Shown here piece after piece: positions 9,009 to 19,149 of a DNA stretch of 64,000 bases (within the stretch, counting starts at the first letter, position 1; the number at the start of each line of letters is the position of its first letter). The stretch covers positions 1 to 64,000 of the forward strand of contig JAGHUD010000017.1 of NCBI GenBank assembly GCA_018065005.1, in the 5' to 3' direction. The notes under the pieces are model-generated. The model saw only the letters and a program-made list of their open reading frames with translations. It ran no database searches and was not told the DNA's origin. Origin of the DNA: Candidatus Physcousia equi. Lineage in GTDB: Bacteria > Bacteroidota > Bacteroidia > Bacteroidales > Bacteroidaceae. The translations under genes and the position numbers were made by a program.

Positions 9009-12000
9009 TCACTTGATCACCTTGCGGCCATCCATGATGATGACGCCGCTGGCATTGTTGCGAGCCAGCCGACCTTGCAGGTCGTAGGCTACCTTTGATG
9101 AGGCACTGTCTGCATCGATCTTAGTCACGCTGGTGGGCAGTTCATTGTAGGAGATGACTGCCTTTTCGCCCTGAGCGAGTGCGATGGTGTACACCTTGCC
9201 ATTCTTCGTTACGTCGAGTTTCTTGCCATCTTCGGTTTCTACACGCACATTGGTGAGATCGACATCGCTCTCGATGCGGAGCTCCTGACCGAGGGGATTC
9301 TCCACCTCAACCTTGTTGGGCTTGCCTGCAACCCACTCAATGCTAACAACAAAACCACCTACGGCCTTCAGACCCGTAACGCGGCCAGACTTCCACGCTG
9401 AGGGAAGTGCAGGAAGCACATGGATGACGTCGTCGTAGCTCTGCATGAGCATCTCTGCCACGCCCGAGCAGTAACCAAAGTTACCGTCGATCTGGAAGGG
9501 TGAGTGGGCATCCCAGAGGTTGTAGTAGAGACCACCCTGACCACCCATGACGATGGTGTAGGAACCGGTGTGGTTGAACATGAGGGGGAAGTAGCTGTAG
9601 GCCTTGTTGCCTTCGAGCGCACGAGCGTGGAGGTTGATCTTATGACCACCTGACCAACCCGTAACGGTGGTGGCACTGCGAGCAGCCAGTGAGTTGACAG
9701 CAGCCTGGAAGAGTTCCTTCTCCTTAGCATCGGTGGCGAAACCGCTCACATGACCGAAGGGATAGAGAGCCAGCAAGTGTGAGAGGTGGCGGTGGCCAGC
9801 GCAGTCGCCCTGAGAGTTCAGGGTCAGGTCATACCATTCCTTGAGACAAGTCTTGCCGTTGTACTGTTCTGTGTGGAGACCCTTGTCGAGCACAGCATAG
9901 AAGTCCTCCATTTCATTAACGTCGATAGATGAGAGGGGGCTCTCTTCGCCCAGTTCCTTATGTCCCTTGATGAGACTGCTGACAACATCTGCTGCATTCT
10001 GCTGTGCGAAGGCAGTAGAGTGTCCGCTGGGACCGTGCTCGGGTGAGTATTCATCATCTACATAGTAGGTGCCGTCGGGGTTTTGATGGGTTGAGATATC
10101 TTTGATGAACTGAGCTGCGCGGAGCATTGTGGGCAGTGCCTGCTTGAGGAATTCCTTATCGAGGGTATAGCGATAGTGCTGCCAGAGATGAGAGCAGTTC
10201 CATGCCGACATAGTCTTCATCTTGTTCCACTCCCAGCTTGAGCAACCACCGAAGATATTGTTTTCGGTGGGAAGCATCCAACCACGCGCGTCAGATTTGA
10301 AACGTTGAGCCACCTTGTGGTAGTTGCGGTCGTCGCCCGAGAGCCAAATGATGTTCTGCAAGAAGGGCAGGTGCATCTCAGAGAGGTTGGTGGTTTCGGC
10401 AGGCCAGTAGCACATCTGCACGTTCACGTCGGCATGGATGTCACAGTGCCAAAAGTTGGTGTTAGAGTCGTTGTTCCAAATACCCTGGAGGTTGGCAGGT
10501 GCAGCGATGGTGATGTTGTTGCAAGACACCTCGAGGTAGCGACCATATTGGAAATAGAGTTGCTCGAGGAAGTATGCGTCAGCCTTCGTGCGGTTGGTTG
10601 GAGTAGCATAGAAGTCTACGAGGTCCTTGGTGGTCTTGGTAGAAGCTGCATTGTTGAGTTGCAGGCTCACGCGGTTCATCAGTGCGCTGAAGTTGGCAAC
10701 ATGTGCATCATACAGTTCTGAGTAGCTCTTGGCAGCAGCAGCAGCCACGCGAGCGTTCACCTCTGCCACAGCATCTTCCTTTGTGCCGCTCACACAGCTT
10801 GGGTTGGTGATGTCGAAGTTGGTGTGGGCGCTCATGATGAGCATCACTTCGGTTGCGCCAGTGACCTCGATGCCCTTGTCGGTCTTGGTGATGGTACCGT
10901 CGGTGTTGACCACTTGGAACTTGCAGCCATAGCTAACGGTTGTCGACTTACCGTCGAAGGAAGCGCTGTTTTCGCCATAGGTGACTACGCCAGCACCGAT
11001 ATATTTGTCAGGATCGAGTGCGAAGCGCAGAGAGAGCTTCTCGCTGCCTTCAGCCTTGTAGCATGCCACAAACACCTTGTCAGGTGCAGAGGTGAAATAG
11101 CGGCGTGTGTACTTGGTGCCATTTGAACTGGCAAAGTTTACACCAGCTACACCATTGACGATGTCGAGGTAGCGCACATAGTCCATGACAGGCTTTGACT
11201 CATCTTCTTTTGAGAAGGTGTCGCTGATATCGGTCACGTTGATGTAGCCAAAGTTAGCATATATGCCATGATTGCCGAAAGCAGTGGGCGAACCGTTATA
11301 GAGCGTCTTCTCGTTGAACTGAATCTGATCCTTCAGCACGCCGCCCAGAAGCACGGTGCCAATCTGACCATTACCAAGAGGAAGACCATACTCCATCCAC
11401 TTGTTGCCTACAGAGGTTTTTGTGGGGGCAAAGTCATACCAAAGAGAGAGGTCGTTGATGTAGGCAGGGCGCTGGCCACCCTTGATAGAGAAGTACTCCG
11501 AAACGAGGAGCTCTGAGGGGTCTACGGCCTCGAAATACCAAGCCGAACCCTTGTCGGCAGCTGCCTTCCAGGGCTTGATGCCACCGCTCTGGTGGTTCCA
11601 GCAGGTGCTTTGGTCGGTGTCAACATTGGTGGTTGTCTTGCAGATGTTGAAGCAACCATTGACGCCGGTCTGCGAGGCTGCACGCACGTACCATACCTTC
11701 TTGGTCGTTCCCCAAGCGTTGAAGTCGGTCATGTAGAGATCCTGTGCATTGTAGGCACGAACATAGACGGCGGTGAAGTCGCCCGTCGAGCCTTCAGCTT
11801 CCTCGAAATAGAAAGCTGCCGAGCGTTCCACCTCGCCACCCAACTGAAGGTAGTTGGAGGGACCATCGTAGTGTGCATAGTCACCCGCTTTGTTGACGTT
11901 GCGGATGGTGTAGTAGTGCATCTCTTCGGGGGTGCTGAACTTGAAACCAAGCTCGGGCTTTGCACCTTCCTCCAAGAAGACGAGCTTGTTGTTCTTGTCG

Positions 12001-12461
12001 CCATGGTTCCACATACCGATGCTCATGCCAGCAGCGGTGCCACCCCACGAATTCATACCCATGTTGTTGTCTGTGGCAAGACCGATTTCTGTGGCACCAT
12101 TCACGGTGTAGAACTTGAGATGCTTGGCTTCGTCCAGGCTGCTCGTGCCGTGGAACATGTTAGGGCAGTCCTGACCATTGGTGGCTTTGCCTACCTTCGT
12201 CATGGCATATTGGCCACTCTTGGAGCGCATCACAAAGTCATCGCTGTTACCAATGAAAGCCCATAGAGATCCATCAGAACTTTTGTCGGCAGAGGTCACA
12301 AAGGCTGCGCCTTCACTGGGCACATTGATGTAGTTTCCTCCGACGAACTGCACATTGTAGTACACGGGGTCATCTGCCGTACTGAACTCAGGCAGGGTCT
12401 GTGACCACATCGACGTCACTGCCACAAAGAGCAATGAGAGAAGAGCGTAGAATTTCTTCAT
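9009..12461 (-). CDS. Secreted glycoside hydrolase family 95 protein (alpha-L-fucosidase/galactosidase-like)
   Basis: The 1150-residue protein begins with a signal peptide (about residues 1-20, cut after SMWSQ). About 330 residues of beta-rich N-terminal region follow. The GH95 core starts near LWYDFAPTKT and MEYGLPLGNGQIGTVLLGG. Core motifs are ANLQGIWNN, DVNVQMCYWPAETTNL, the SPEHG segment that holds the presumed acid glutamate, and FQIDGNFG with the presumed base-activating aspartate. One asparagine expected in the N-x-N active-site pair of characterised GH95 enzymes reads Asp here, so the substrate is uncertain. The C-terminus (YDLQGRLARN...GVIIMDGRKVIK) resembles a type IX secretion tail. 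No SusC/SusD genes flank it. Confidence 0.88.
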   Translation of the reverse strand: MKKFYALLSLLFVAVTSMWSQTLPEFSTADDPVYYNVQFVGGNYINVPSEGAAFVTSADKSSDGSLWAFIGNSDDFVMRSKSGQYAMTKVGKATNGQDCPNMFHGTSSLDEAKHLKFYTVNGATEIGLATDNNMGMNSWGGTAAGMSIGMWNHGDKNNKLVFLEEGAKPELGFKFSTPEEMHYYTIRNVNKAGDYAHYDGPSNYLQLGGEVERSAAFYFEEAEGSTGDFTAVYVRAYNAQDLYMTDFNAWGTTKKVWYVRAASQTGVNGCFNICKTTTNVDTDQSTCWNHQSGGIKPWKAAADKGSAWYFEAVDPSELLVSEYFSIKGGQRPAYINDLSLWYDFAPTKTSVGNKWMEYGLPLGNGQIGTVLLGGVLKDQIQFNEKTLYNGSPTAFGNHGIYANFGYINVTDISDTFSKEDESKPVMDYVRYLDIVNGVAGVNFASSNGTKYTRRYFTSAPDKVFVACYKAEGSEKLSLRFALDPDKYIGAGVVTYGENSASFDGKSTTVSYGCKFQVVNTDGTITKTDKGIEVTGATEVMLIMSAHTNFDITNPSCVSGTKEDAVAEVNARVAAAAAKSYSELYDAHVANFSALMNRVSLQLNNAASTKTTKDLVDFYATPTNRTKADAYFLEQLYFQYGRYLEVSCNNITIAAPANLQGIWNNDSNTNFWHCDIHADVNVQMCYWPAETTNLSEMHLPFLQNIIWLSGDDRNYHKVAQRFKSDARGWMLPTENNIFGGCSSWEWNKMKTMSAWNCSHLWQHYRYTLDKEFLKQALPTMLRAAQFIKDISTHQNPDGTYYVDDEYSPEHGPSGHSTAFAQQNAADVVSSLIKGHKELGEESPLSSIDVNEMEDFYAVLDKGLHTEQYNGKTCLKEWYDLTLNSQGDCAGHRHLSHLLALYPFGHVSGFATDAKEKELFQAAVNSLAARSATTVTGWSGGHKINLHARALEGNKAYSYFPLMFNHTGSYTIVMGGQGGLYYNLWDAHSPFQIDGNFGYCSGVAEMLMQSYDDVIHVLPALPSAWKSGRVTGLKAVGGFVVSIEWVAGKPNKVEVENPLGQELRIESDVDLTNVRVETEDGKKLDVTKNGKVYTIALAQGEKAVISYNELPTSVTKIDADSASSKVAYDLQGRLARNNASGVIIMDGRKVIK

Positions 12462-12782
12462 CGTTGAATTAGTTTTTGAGTTTTAAAAGATAATAAAAGA
12501 GTTAGGAAAATTCTCAAGTCTGTTATAGCGGTGCAAAAATACAAATAATATATGACATTCTTGTTGTTTTCACCTGTTTTTTTTCAACAAAAGATGATTC
12601 CCTCACTCATGGCTCATTATTTACTCTAAATCTGTAAATTTATATTTAAAAAGGTACGCGCGCACGGCGATTTATGCACAATTTTGTTAAGTTATGAACA
12701 ATTCAGACATTTATTTAACAAAAAAAGGTGGAAGAAAGCAAAAAATTGACTAACTTTGCCGTGCAATTAGAAAAAGAAAGAA
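12462..12782. other. AT-rich intergenic region between the GH95 gene and parA
   Basis: The gap is divergent and strongly AT-rich. Facing left there is a TATTTTTG -7 element (12541-12534, minus strand) for the GH95 gene without a clear -33 element. Facing right there is TAACTTTG at 12751-12758 for parA, also with a weak -33. Two 9-mers, TTATGCACA (12672-12680) and TTATGAACA (12692-12700), resemble DnaA boxes with one and two mismatches. No gene is seen. Confidence 0.5.
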
Positions 12783-13547
12783 ATGGGTAAAATCATCTCC
12801 ATCGTAAACCAAAAAGGCGGTGTGGGCAAAACCACAACAGCCATGAACTTGTCAGCATCACTTGCTGCCCTCGAAAAGAAAGTGCTGCTCGTAGATGCAG
12901 ACCCTCAGGCAAATGCTTCGTCTGGCATGGGCGTTGACACCTCCGAAATCGATGCTTCTATCTACAATTGCATCATCGATGGTCTCGACGTGCGTGAGGT
13001 TATCTACACCACCGAGATTGAAGGGCTTGACATCGTGCCTTCGCACATCAACCTCGTAGGTGCAGAGATTGAAATGCTGCAATTCAAGGACCGCGAGCGC
13101 GTGATGAAACGCATACTTGACACATTGCGCAACGAATACGACTACATACTCATCGACTGTTCCCCCTCATTGGGACTTATCTCGGTAAATGCCCTCACAG
13201 CATCCGACAGTGTGGTCATCCCCGTACAGTGTGAATACTTCGCATTGGAGGGCATCTCAAAGTTGCTCAACACCATCAAGATCATCAAGTCAAAGCTCAA
13301 CCCCAAACTCGAAATAGAGGGCTTTCTCCTGACCATGTATGACAGTCGTCTGCGCCTCGCCAACCAGATTTACGACGAAGTAAAGAAGCATTTCCAAGAG
13401 ATGGTTTTCAAGACCGTCATCCAGCGAAACGTCAAACTCTCCGAAGCACCCAGCCATGGTCTGCCGGCTCTGCTCTACGATGCAGACTCAACAGGTGCCC
13501 GTAACCACCTGGCGCTCGCCAACGAAATCATCGAAAAGAATAGCTAA
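12783..13547 (+). CDS. parA: Chromosome-partitioning ATPase ParA (Soj)
   Basis: This is a 254-residue ParA/MinD-type ATPase. The deviant Walker A motif KGGVGKTT is at residues 11-18, with the signature lysine NQKGG. Further motifs are [31 protein letters not shown] (Walker B region) and [16 protein letters not shown]. It drives ParB-parS complexes apart over the nucleoid. The length and high similarity to chromosomal Soj, and the parB gene 155 bp downstream, point to the housekeeping chromosomal system rather than a plasmid one. Confidence 0.96.
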   Translation: MGKIISIVNQKGGVGKTTTAMNLSASLAALEKKVLLVDADPQANASSGMGVDTSEIDASIYNCIIDGLDVREVIYTTEIEGLDIVPSHINLVGAEIEMLQFKDRERVMKRILDTLRNEYDYILIDCSPSLGLISVNALTASDSVVIPVQCEYFALEGISKLLNTIKIIKSKLNPKLEIEGFLLTMYDSRLRLANQIYDEVKKHFQEMVFKTVIQRNVKLSEAPSHGLPALLYDADSTGARNHLALANEIIEKNS

Positions 13548-13701
13548 CACGAAAAAACATTAGGTCGGGGAAATAAGCAAAGAAAGGCGAGAAGAAAGGC
13601 ATAGCAAGAAAGAAAACAAAAAGAGAATTAAGAAGAAGCCCCCCCATCTCTGCGATTCGTCGCAGGCAAGCCTTCAACCGACTCCTCTCAAACCACCGAA
13701 C

Positions 13702-14595
13702 ATGGTAGTAAAAAAGAAATACAACGCACTGGGACGAGGACTTGACAGTCTCATCCCTACCAGTGAAGTGAAGACCGAAGGTTCGTCTTCCATCAACGAA
13801 ATCGACATCACCCTCATCCAGCCCAACCCCAATCAGCCGCGCCGCGACTTCGACGAAGAGGCGCTGCAGGAACTCTCTGACAGCATCCGCGAGATTGGCA
13901 TCATCCAACCCATCACGCTGCGCGACATGGGAGACGGCACCTACACCATCATCGCCGGAGAGCGACGCTGGAGAGCCAGCAACATGGCTGGACTGACCGC
14001 CATCCCAGCTTATGTCCGCACTGTGGATGACGAGAACATGATGGAGATGGCACTTGTGGAAAACATCCAACGCGAAGACCTCTCCGCACTGGAGATAGCA
14101 CTCGCCTACCAGCACCTCATCGAGCAATACGATCTGACACAGGAGCGTCTCTCGGAGCGTGTGGGCAAAAACCGTGCCACCGTGACCAATTATCTGCGAC
14201 TGCTCAAGTTGCCCGCCGTCATTCAGATGGCACTCAAAAACAAAGAAATCGAACTCGGACATGCCAAAGCACTGCTCTCTATTGACGACCCCACCCTGCA
14301 GATCAAAGTCTTTGAGGAAGCCAAGAAGGAAGGACTGAGCGTGCGCAAGCTCGAAGCCATGGCAAAAGCCATACTCGAGGGAGAAAAGGTAAAGACCTCC
14401 ACCGGACAATTAAAGGCACGCGGAGGACAGAAGATGGCAGAGGAATACCGCGCACTAAAGGAAAGCCTATCCTCATTCTTCGGCACCAAGGTGCAGCTCT
14501 CATGCACCGACAAGGGACGAGGCAAGATTAGCATTCCTTTTGCCAACGAAGAAGAGTTGGTGCGTATCATCGAACTTTTCGACCAGGTTAAGTGA
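13702..14595 (+). CDS. parB: Chromosome-partitioning protein ParB (Spo0J)
   Basis: The 297-residue protein starts with LGRGLDSLIP. The ParB/Srx CTPase domain includes PNPNQPRRDFD and the CTP-binding GERRWRAS motif (about residues 89-96). A KorB-type helix-turn-helix around LTQERLSERVGKNRATVTNY and a C-terminal dimerisation domain follow. It binds parS and slides as a CTP clamp. No good 16-bp parS palindrome was seen nearby. The stop codon overlaps the GTG start of the next gene. Confidence 0.96.
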   Translation: MVVKKKYNALGRGLDSLIPTSEVKTEGSSSINEIDITLIQPNPNQPRRDFDEEALQELSDSIREIGIIQPITLRDMGDGTYTIIAGERRWRASNMAGLTAIPAYVRTVDDENMMEMALVENIQREDLSALEIALAYQHLIEQYDLTQERLSERVGKNRATVTNYLRLLKLPAVIQMALKNKEIELGHAKALLSIDDPTLQIKVFEEAKKEGLSVRKLEAMAKAILEGEKVKTSTGQLKARGGQKMAEEYRALKESLSSFFGTKVQLSCTDKGRGKISIPFANEEELVRIIELFDQVK

Positions 14596-15371
14596 GACCA
14601 CCCATCATCCTCCTCTTCACAACCTTGCTGACTCTCTGCGCGACCGCGGCATGGGGCAAGACCGACACCGACACAGTGCCGGAGTCGCTTGTTGCGTCGT
14701 CCGACACATTGGAAACGGACACCGTGGTCTACCGTAATGACGATGAATGGGATCTCACCTTTGCCGAAGACTCGCTCTACCTGCAGAGCACGCCCATCGA
14801 CACCGCTGATGCAGGGCTGAAGATTGATTCGCTCGCACTGAAACTGCCCAAGATGCGCCAACTCCACTTCACGCCCGACCCCATACGCGCCATGTGGCTC
14901 GGATTGGTCTTCCCCGGCGGCGGACAAATCTACAACCGCAAATTCTGGAAGCTCCCCATCTTCTATGGCGGATTCTTGGGCTGCGCCTACGCCTTCTCGT
15001 GGAATAGCCAAATGCTGAAGGACTATTCGCAAGCCTACCTCGACATCACGGACAACGACCCCACGACTCAGAGCTACATGAAGATGCTGCCCCTGAACTA
15101 CAACATCTCGGGCAAAGAAGAGCGATTCAAGGACATCTTCAAACGCAAGAAGAACACCTTCCGAAAGTATCGCGACATGAGCATCTTCGCCTTCGTGGGC
15201 GTGTATCTGCTGAGCGTCATCGACGCCTATGTGGATGCCGAGCTCTCAACCTTCGACATCAGTCGCGACCTCTCCCTGCATTGGGCACCCACGACCATCA
15301 ACAACGACTCACCGCTCACCCGACGCTTTGCGGCACCAGCCTACGGCGTTCAGTGCGCATTGGAATTTTAG
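14592..15371 (+). CDS. DUF5683 domain-containing membrane protein
   Basis: The gene begins with GTG inside the overlapping GTGA with parB. The 259-residue product has a signal peptide (to about ATAAWG, residue 22), a polar segment of about 75 residues, and then the DUF5683 core. The core starts at FTPDPIRAMWLGLVFPGGGQIYNRKFWKLP and continues with one or two further hydrophobic segments (FAFVGVYLLSVIDAYVDA). DUF5683 is a Bacteroidetes domain of unknown role that is often found between parB and a lytic transglycosylase, as here. Coupling to cell-envelope or division work is an inference from that neighbourhood. Confidence 0.85.
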   Translation: MRPPIILLFTTLLTLCATAAWGKTDTDTVPESLVASSDTLETDTVVYRNDDEWDLTFAEDSLYLQSTPIDTADAGLKIDSLALKLPKMRQLHFTPDPIRAMWLGLVFPGGGQIYNRKFWKLPIFYGGFLGCAYAFSWNSQMLKDYSQAYLDITDNDPTTQSYMKMLPLNYNISGKEERFKDIFKRKKNTFRKYRDMSIFAFVGVYLLSVIDAYVDAELSTFDISRDLSLHWAPTTINNDSPLTRRFAAPAYGVQCALEF

Positions 15372-15374
15372 ATT

Positions 15375-16841
15375 ATGAAGTACACATTTAAGATACTCCT
15401 GCTCATCTTAGCATCAATGAGCTGGACCGTAAATGCCAAAGGCATGCTGATGCACACACAAGTGACCCACCACAGTTTCCTCACGGACGATGAGGAAGAC
15501 GATGATGAGGAAGAAGTAGAAGATGACGAGGAAGATGATGAGGAAGGCGACGAGGAAGGCGATGAGGAAGAAGAAGACTTCCAACCCTCGCAGTCCATCA
15601 GCGCCGAAGACGACCTGCCGGAAGGTCTCACTGACCGCGAGGTGAACCAACTGCTCAACGACTGGGCGGTAAAGAACTTCCTGGAAGAAGAAGCCTGCGA
15701 CCCCTCTGCCACCAACCCAGAGTTTGACAAAGAGACCTACATCGACCGCCTGTCGCGCCTGCCCTTTGTGGTCGAGACGCCCTACAACGACATCGTGCGC
15801 TCCTTCATCGACCGCTATGCCGGACGTATGCGCCACTCCGTCTCCATCATGTTGGGGGCTTCCAACTTCTACAACCCCATCTTCGAGGAAGCGCTCGAGA
15901 GCTACCAGGTGCCTCTCGAATTGAAGTACCTGCCCGTCATCGAATCAGCGCTCAACCCTGCAGCAACCAGTCGCGTGGGCGCAGCGGGCTTGTGGCAGTT
16001 TATGCCCGCCACAGGCAAGAAATACGGATTGGAGATCACCAGTCTCGTCGACGACCGCCGCGACCCCATCAAGTCAAGCTATGCGGCAGCCCACTTCCTC
16101 AAGGACCTCTACAGCATCTTTGGCGACTGGACACTCTGCATTGCAGCCTACAACTGTGGACCCGGCAACGTGAGCAAGGCCATCACGCGCGCCGGAGGTC
16201 AGCGAGACTTCTGGGCCATCTATCCCTATTTGCCCCGTGAGACACGCGGCTACGTGCCAGCCTACATCGCTGCCGCCTACATCATGAACTACTACTGCGA
16301 CCACAACATCTGCCCTGCCAAGACACGACTGCCCGCAGCCAGCGACACCATCATGATCACGCGCAGCCTCCACTTCGAGCAAGTCGCACATGCAACCAAG
16401 CTCGACATCGAAGAAATAAAGGCGCTCAACCCGCAATACCGCACCCAGCTCATCCCTGGCCACAACCGTCCCTGCACGTTGAAGCTGCCCACGACGGTCA
16501 TCAACACCTTCCTCGCTGCTGGCGACTCGGTCTATAACTATCGCGCCAACGAACTCTTCACGCGCCGTGCTGAGGTGCCCGTCAGTGAGGGACAAAACAA
16601 CGAGCGCACGGTGACCACGCGCAAGAGCAGCAAGCAAAACGTGTCGAACAGCACAAGAAAGGGAAAAAACACCAAGACGAGCCGAAGCTCAAGCAGCAGA
16701 AAGAGCAGTAGCAGCAAGGTGTCGTCGAGCAGACGCAGCCGCTCGAAGAGCAGCTCGGCGTCGAGTCGCTCAAAGAGCAGTAGCCGCTCGAAGAGCAGCA
16801 GCCGTTCGAGCAGCAGCAAATCGAAGAACCGCAGACGCTAA
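15375..16841 (+). CDS. Membrane-bound lytic transglycosylase (MltD/Slt type) with acidic and Ser/Arg/Lys-rich extensions
   Basis: The 488-residue protein has a signal peptide (about 1-21), then about 30 almost purely acidic residues (38-68). The SLT lytic transglycosylase domain follows, with the catalytic glutamate in VIESALNP (E190) and the downstream GAAGLWQFMPATGKKYGL and AAYNCGPGNVSKAI motifs. It cleaves the MurNAc-GlcNAc bond of peptidoglycan and leaves 1,6-anhydro ends. A LysM-like segment (about 325-375) may bind glycan. The last 70 residues are a Ser/Lys/Arg-rich tail built from SKSSSRS-like repeats. The opposite charges at the two ends are unusual. It lies in the par operon just before relA/spoT. 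Confidence 0.9.
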   Translation: MKYTFKILLLILASMSWTVNAKGMLMHTQVTHHSFLTDDEEDDDEEEVEDDEEDDEEGDEEGDEEEEDFQPSQSISAEDDLPEGLTDREVNQLLNDWAVKNFLEEEACDPSATNPEFDKETYIDRLSRLPFVVETPYNDIVRSFIDRYAGRMRHSVSIMLGASNFYNPIFEEALESYQVPLELKYLPVIESALNPAATSRVGAAGLWQFMPATGKKYGLEITSLVDDRRDPIKSSYAAAHFLKDLYSIFGDWTLCIAAYNCGPGNVSKAITRAGGQRDFWAIYPYLPRETRGYVPAYIAAAYIMNYYCDHNICPAKTRLPAASDTIMITRSLHFEQVAHATKLDIEEIKALNPQYRTQLIPGHNRPCTLKLPTTVINTFLAAGDSVYNYRANELFTRRAEVPVSEGQNNERTVTTRKSSKQNVSNSTRKGKNTKTSRSSSSRKSSSSKVSSSRRSRSKSSSASSRSKSSSRSKSSSRSSSSKSKNRRR

Positions 16842-16854
16842 CACCCCCTCAACC

Positions 16855-19149
16855 ATGGAAGAACAGCACATCGAGGAGGCGAAGATGGTGGATGAGGCGT
16901 ATCAGCATCTCATCGACACCTATCTTGCTTCACACCACCGCAAGCACACGGACATCATCAACAAGGCGTTCAACTTTGCACGTCAGGCACACCAGGGTGT
17001 AAAACGGCTCTCTGGCGAGCCCTACATCATGCACCCCATTGCAGTGGCACAGATTGCCTGCGAGGAGATTGGATTGGGCTCGACAAGTATCTGTTGTGCG
17101 TTGCTCCATGATGTGGTAGAAGACACAGACTACACGGTAGAAGACATCCGCAACATCTTCGGCGACAAGGTGGCACAGATCGTAGACGGACTGACCAAGA
17201 TCTCTGGTGGCATCTTCGGCGACCAGGCATCGGCACAGGCAGAATCGTTCAAGAAACTGCTCCTCACCATGAGCGAGGACATACGCGTCATCCTCATCAA
17301 AATCAGCGACCGCCTCCACAACATGCGCACGCTGGGCAGCCAGTTGCCCAACAAGCAGTATAAGATAGCAGGCGAAACGCTCTACATCTATGCCCCACTC
17401 GCCAACCGGCTCGGACTGAACAAGGTGAAGGAAGAACTCGAAGACCTCTCCTTCCACTATGAGCACCCCGAAGAATACGAGAACATACAGAGCCGCATCG
17501 CCGACGTGCGCAGCGACCTCCACCGCATCTTCGAAGAGTTCACCTCGCCCGTATGCCGCAAACTCGACGAAGCCGGCATCCGCTATCACATCAAGGAGCG
17601 CATCAAGTCGCCCTACTCCATCTGGAATAAGATGCAGAACAAGCACGTCACCTTCGAGGAAGTCTACGACCTGCTTGCCGTGCGTGTCATCTTCACCCCC
17701 CCAGAAGGCGCCAACAACGAAGACGAGATTGCCGAATGCTTCCGCATCTACGCACTTGCCACCAGCATCTACAAACCCCACCCCGAGCGACTGCGCGACT
17801 GGCTCTCCCACCCCAAGGCCAACGGCTACCAAGCGCTCCACACCACCCTCATGGGCAACCACGGGCTGTGGATCGAGATGCAGATACGCTCTCAGCGCAT
17901 GGATGAGATGGCAGAGCAAGGATTCGCCGCACATTGGAAGTATAAGGAAGGCGACGACAAGAGCAAGGACAGCGAGACAGAGCTCGACAAGTGGCTCGTC
18001 ACCATCAAGGAGATACTTGACGACCCCCAGCCCAATGCCATCGACTTCCTCGATGCCATCAAGATGAACCTCTACGCCAACGAGATCTTTGTGGTCACCC
18101 CCAAAGGCGAGTTCAAGACGATGCCCACAGGCTGCACCGCCCTCGACTTTGCCTTCTCCGTCCACTCCTTCGTCGGCAGTCACTGCATGGGCGTGAAAGT
18201 CAACCACAGCCTCGTGCCGCTCAGCCAGGTGTTGCAGAGTGGCGACCAGGTGGAAGTGCTCACCGCCAAAGACGTCAAGGTGCAACCCGAATGGCTCAAC
18301 TTCGTCACGACAGGCAAGGCACGCAGCAAGATACTCAACATCCTGCGCCGCAAGAATCGTGAGCAGCAGAAGAGAGGAGAGGACATCGTCAACGACTTCT
18401 TCACACAAAACGAGATTGAGATCAACAGCATCAATGTCGACAAACTCTGCATCCTGCACAGCATCGAGACACGCGAAGAACTCTACACCGCCATCGGGCA
18501 GCAGAAGGTGGTGCTTGGAGAACAAGACCTCACCGTGCTGAAAGAAGTGTCGAAGGACAGAAAAGGATGGGCACGCTATCTGCGCTTCTTCACCAAACGA
18601 CAGAGCGATGCCAACAAAAAGTCCACCAACGAGGAACAGCACACAACCCGCATCGTCGAGGGCAAACCCGCTGCTGCTGCTGAGCCTAAAAAGAAAAAGA
18701 ATAAGACGCCGCTGCTGCTCAACGAAGAGACCATCGCCAACTATCAGATGTGCCCCGACTGTCACCCCATCCCCGGCGACGACGTGCTAGGCTACCAAGA
18801 CCGCTCAGGCAACATCGTCATCCACAAGCGCAACTGCGCCATTGCCGACCGCCTCAAGGCGAGCGACGGCAACCACATCTGGGCTGCCAACTGGGACACG
18901 CACAAGACGCTTCTCTTCCGTGCCACCATACGCATCGACGGCATCGACCACGTCGGCATCCTGCATCAAATCACCGACATCCTCTCCGAACAGCTCAACG
19001 TGAACATGCCGCGCCTGCTCATCGAGACCCACGACGGCATCTTCCGCGGCGAGGTGCAACTCGAAGTGCACGACGCAGAGGATGTGCAGACCATCTGCAA
19101 GAAACTAAAGAAACTAAAAGACATCGATTCTGTGACCCGCATCAGCTGA
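16855..19149 (+). CDS. Bifunctional (p)ppGpp synthetase/hydrolase, Rel/SpoT family
   Basis: The 764-residue protein has the full Rel/Spo layout. The HD hydrolase domain comes first, with H60 and H85-D86 in CCALLHDVVEDTDYT. The synthetase domain follows (about 235-350, with RIKSPYSIWNKM and EVYDLLAVRVIF). Next are TGS (about 405-465, from IFVVTPKGEFKTMPTGCTALDFAF), a zinc-finger-like helical region with CPDCHPIPGDDVLGY, and a C-terminal ACT domain (about 685-764). It makes and degrades the stringent-response alarmone. It sits 13 bp after the transglycosylase gene and is the last gene of the par run. Confidence 0.95.
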   Translation: MEEQHIEEAKMVDEAYQHLIDTYLASHHRKHTDIINKAFNFARQAHQGVKRLSGEPYIMHPIAVAQIACEEIGLGSTSICCALLHDVVEDTDYTVEDIRNIFGDKVAQIVDGLTKISGGIFGDQASAQAESFKKLLLTMSEDIRVILIKISDRLHNMRTLGSQLPNKQYKIAGETLYIYAPLANRLGLNKVKEELEDLSFHYEHPEEYENIQSRIADVRSDLHRIFEEFTSPVCRKLDEAGIRYHIKERIKSPYSIWNKMQNKHVTFEEVYDLLAVRVIFTPPEGANNEDEIAECFRIYALATSIYKPHPERLRDWLSHPKANGYQALHTTLMGNHGLWIEMQIRSQRMDEMAEQGFAAHWKYKEGDDKSKDSETELDKWLVTIKEILDDPQPNAIDFLDAIKMNLYANEIFVVTPKGEFKTMPTGCTALDFAFSVHSFVGSHCMGVKVNHSLVPLSQVLQSGDQVEVLTAKDVKVQPEWLNFVTTGKARSKILNILRRKNREQQKRGEDIVNDFFTQNEIEINSINVDKLCILHSIETREELYTAIGQQKVVLGEQDLTVLKEVSKDRKGWARYLRFFTKRQSDANKKSTNEEQHTTRIVEGKPAAAAEPKKKKNKTPLLLNEETIANYQMCPDCHPIPGDDVLGYQDRSGNIVIHKRNCAIADRLKASDGNHIWAANWDTHKTLLFRATIRIDGIDHVGILHQITDILSEQLNVNMPRLLIETHDGIFRGEVQLEVHDAEDVQTICKKLKKLKDIDSVTRIS

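Noticed and set aside
16930..18765. 611-codon minus-strand open frame
   Set aside because: It lies entirely opposite the relA/spoT gene, whose domains are all clear; the antisense frame arises from codon bias.
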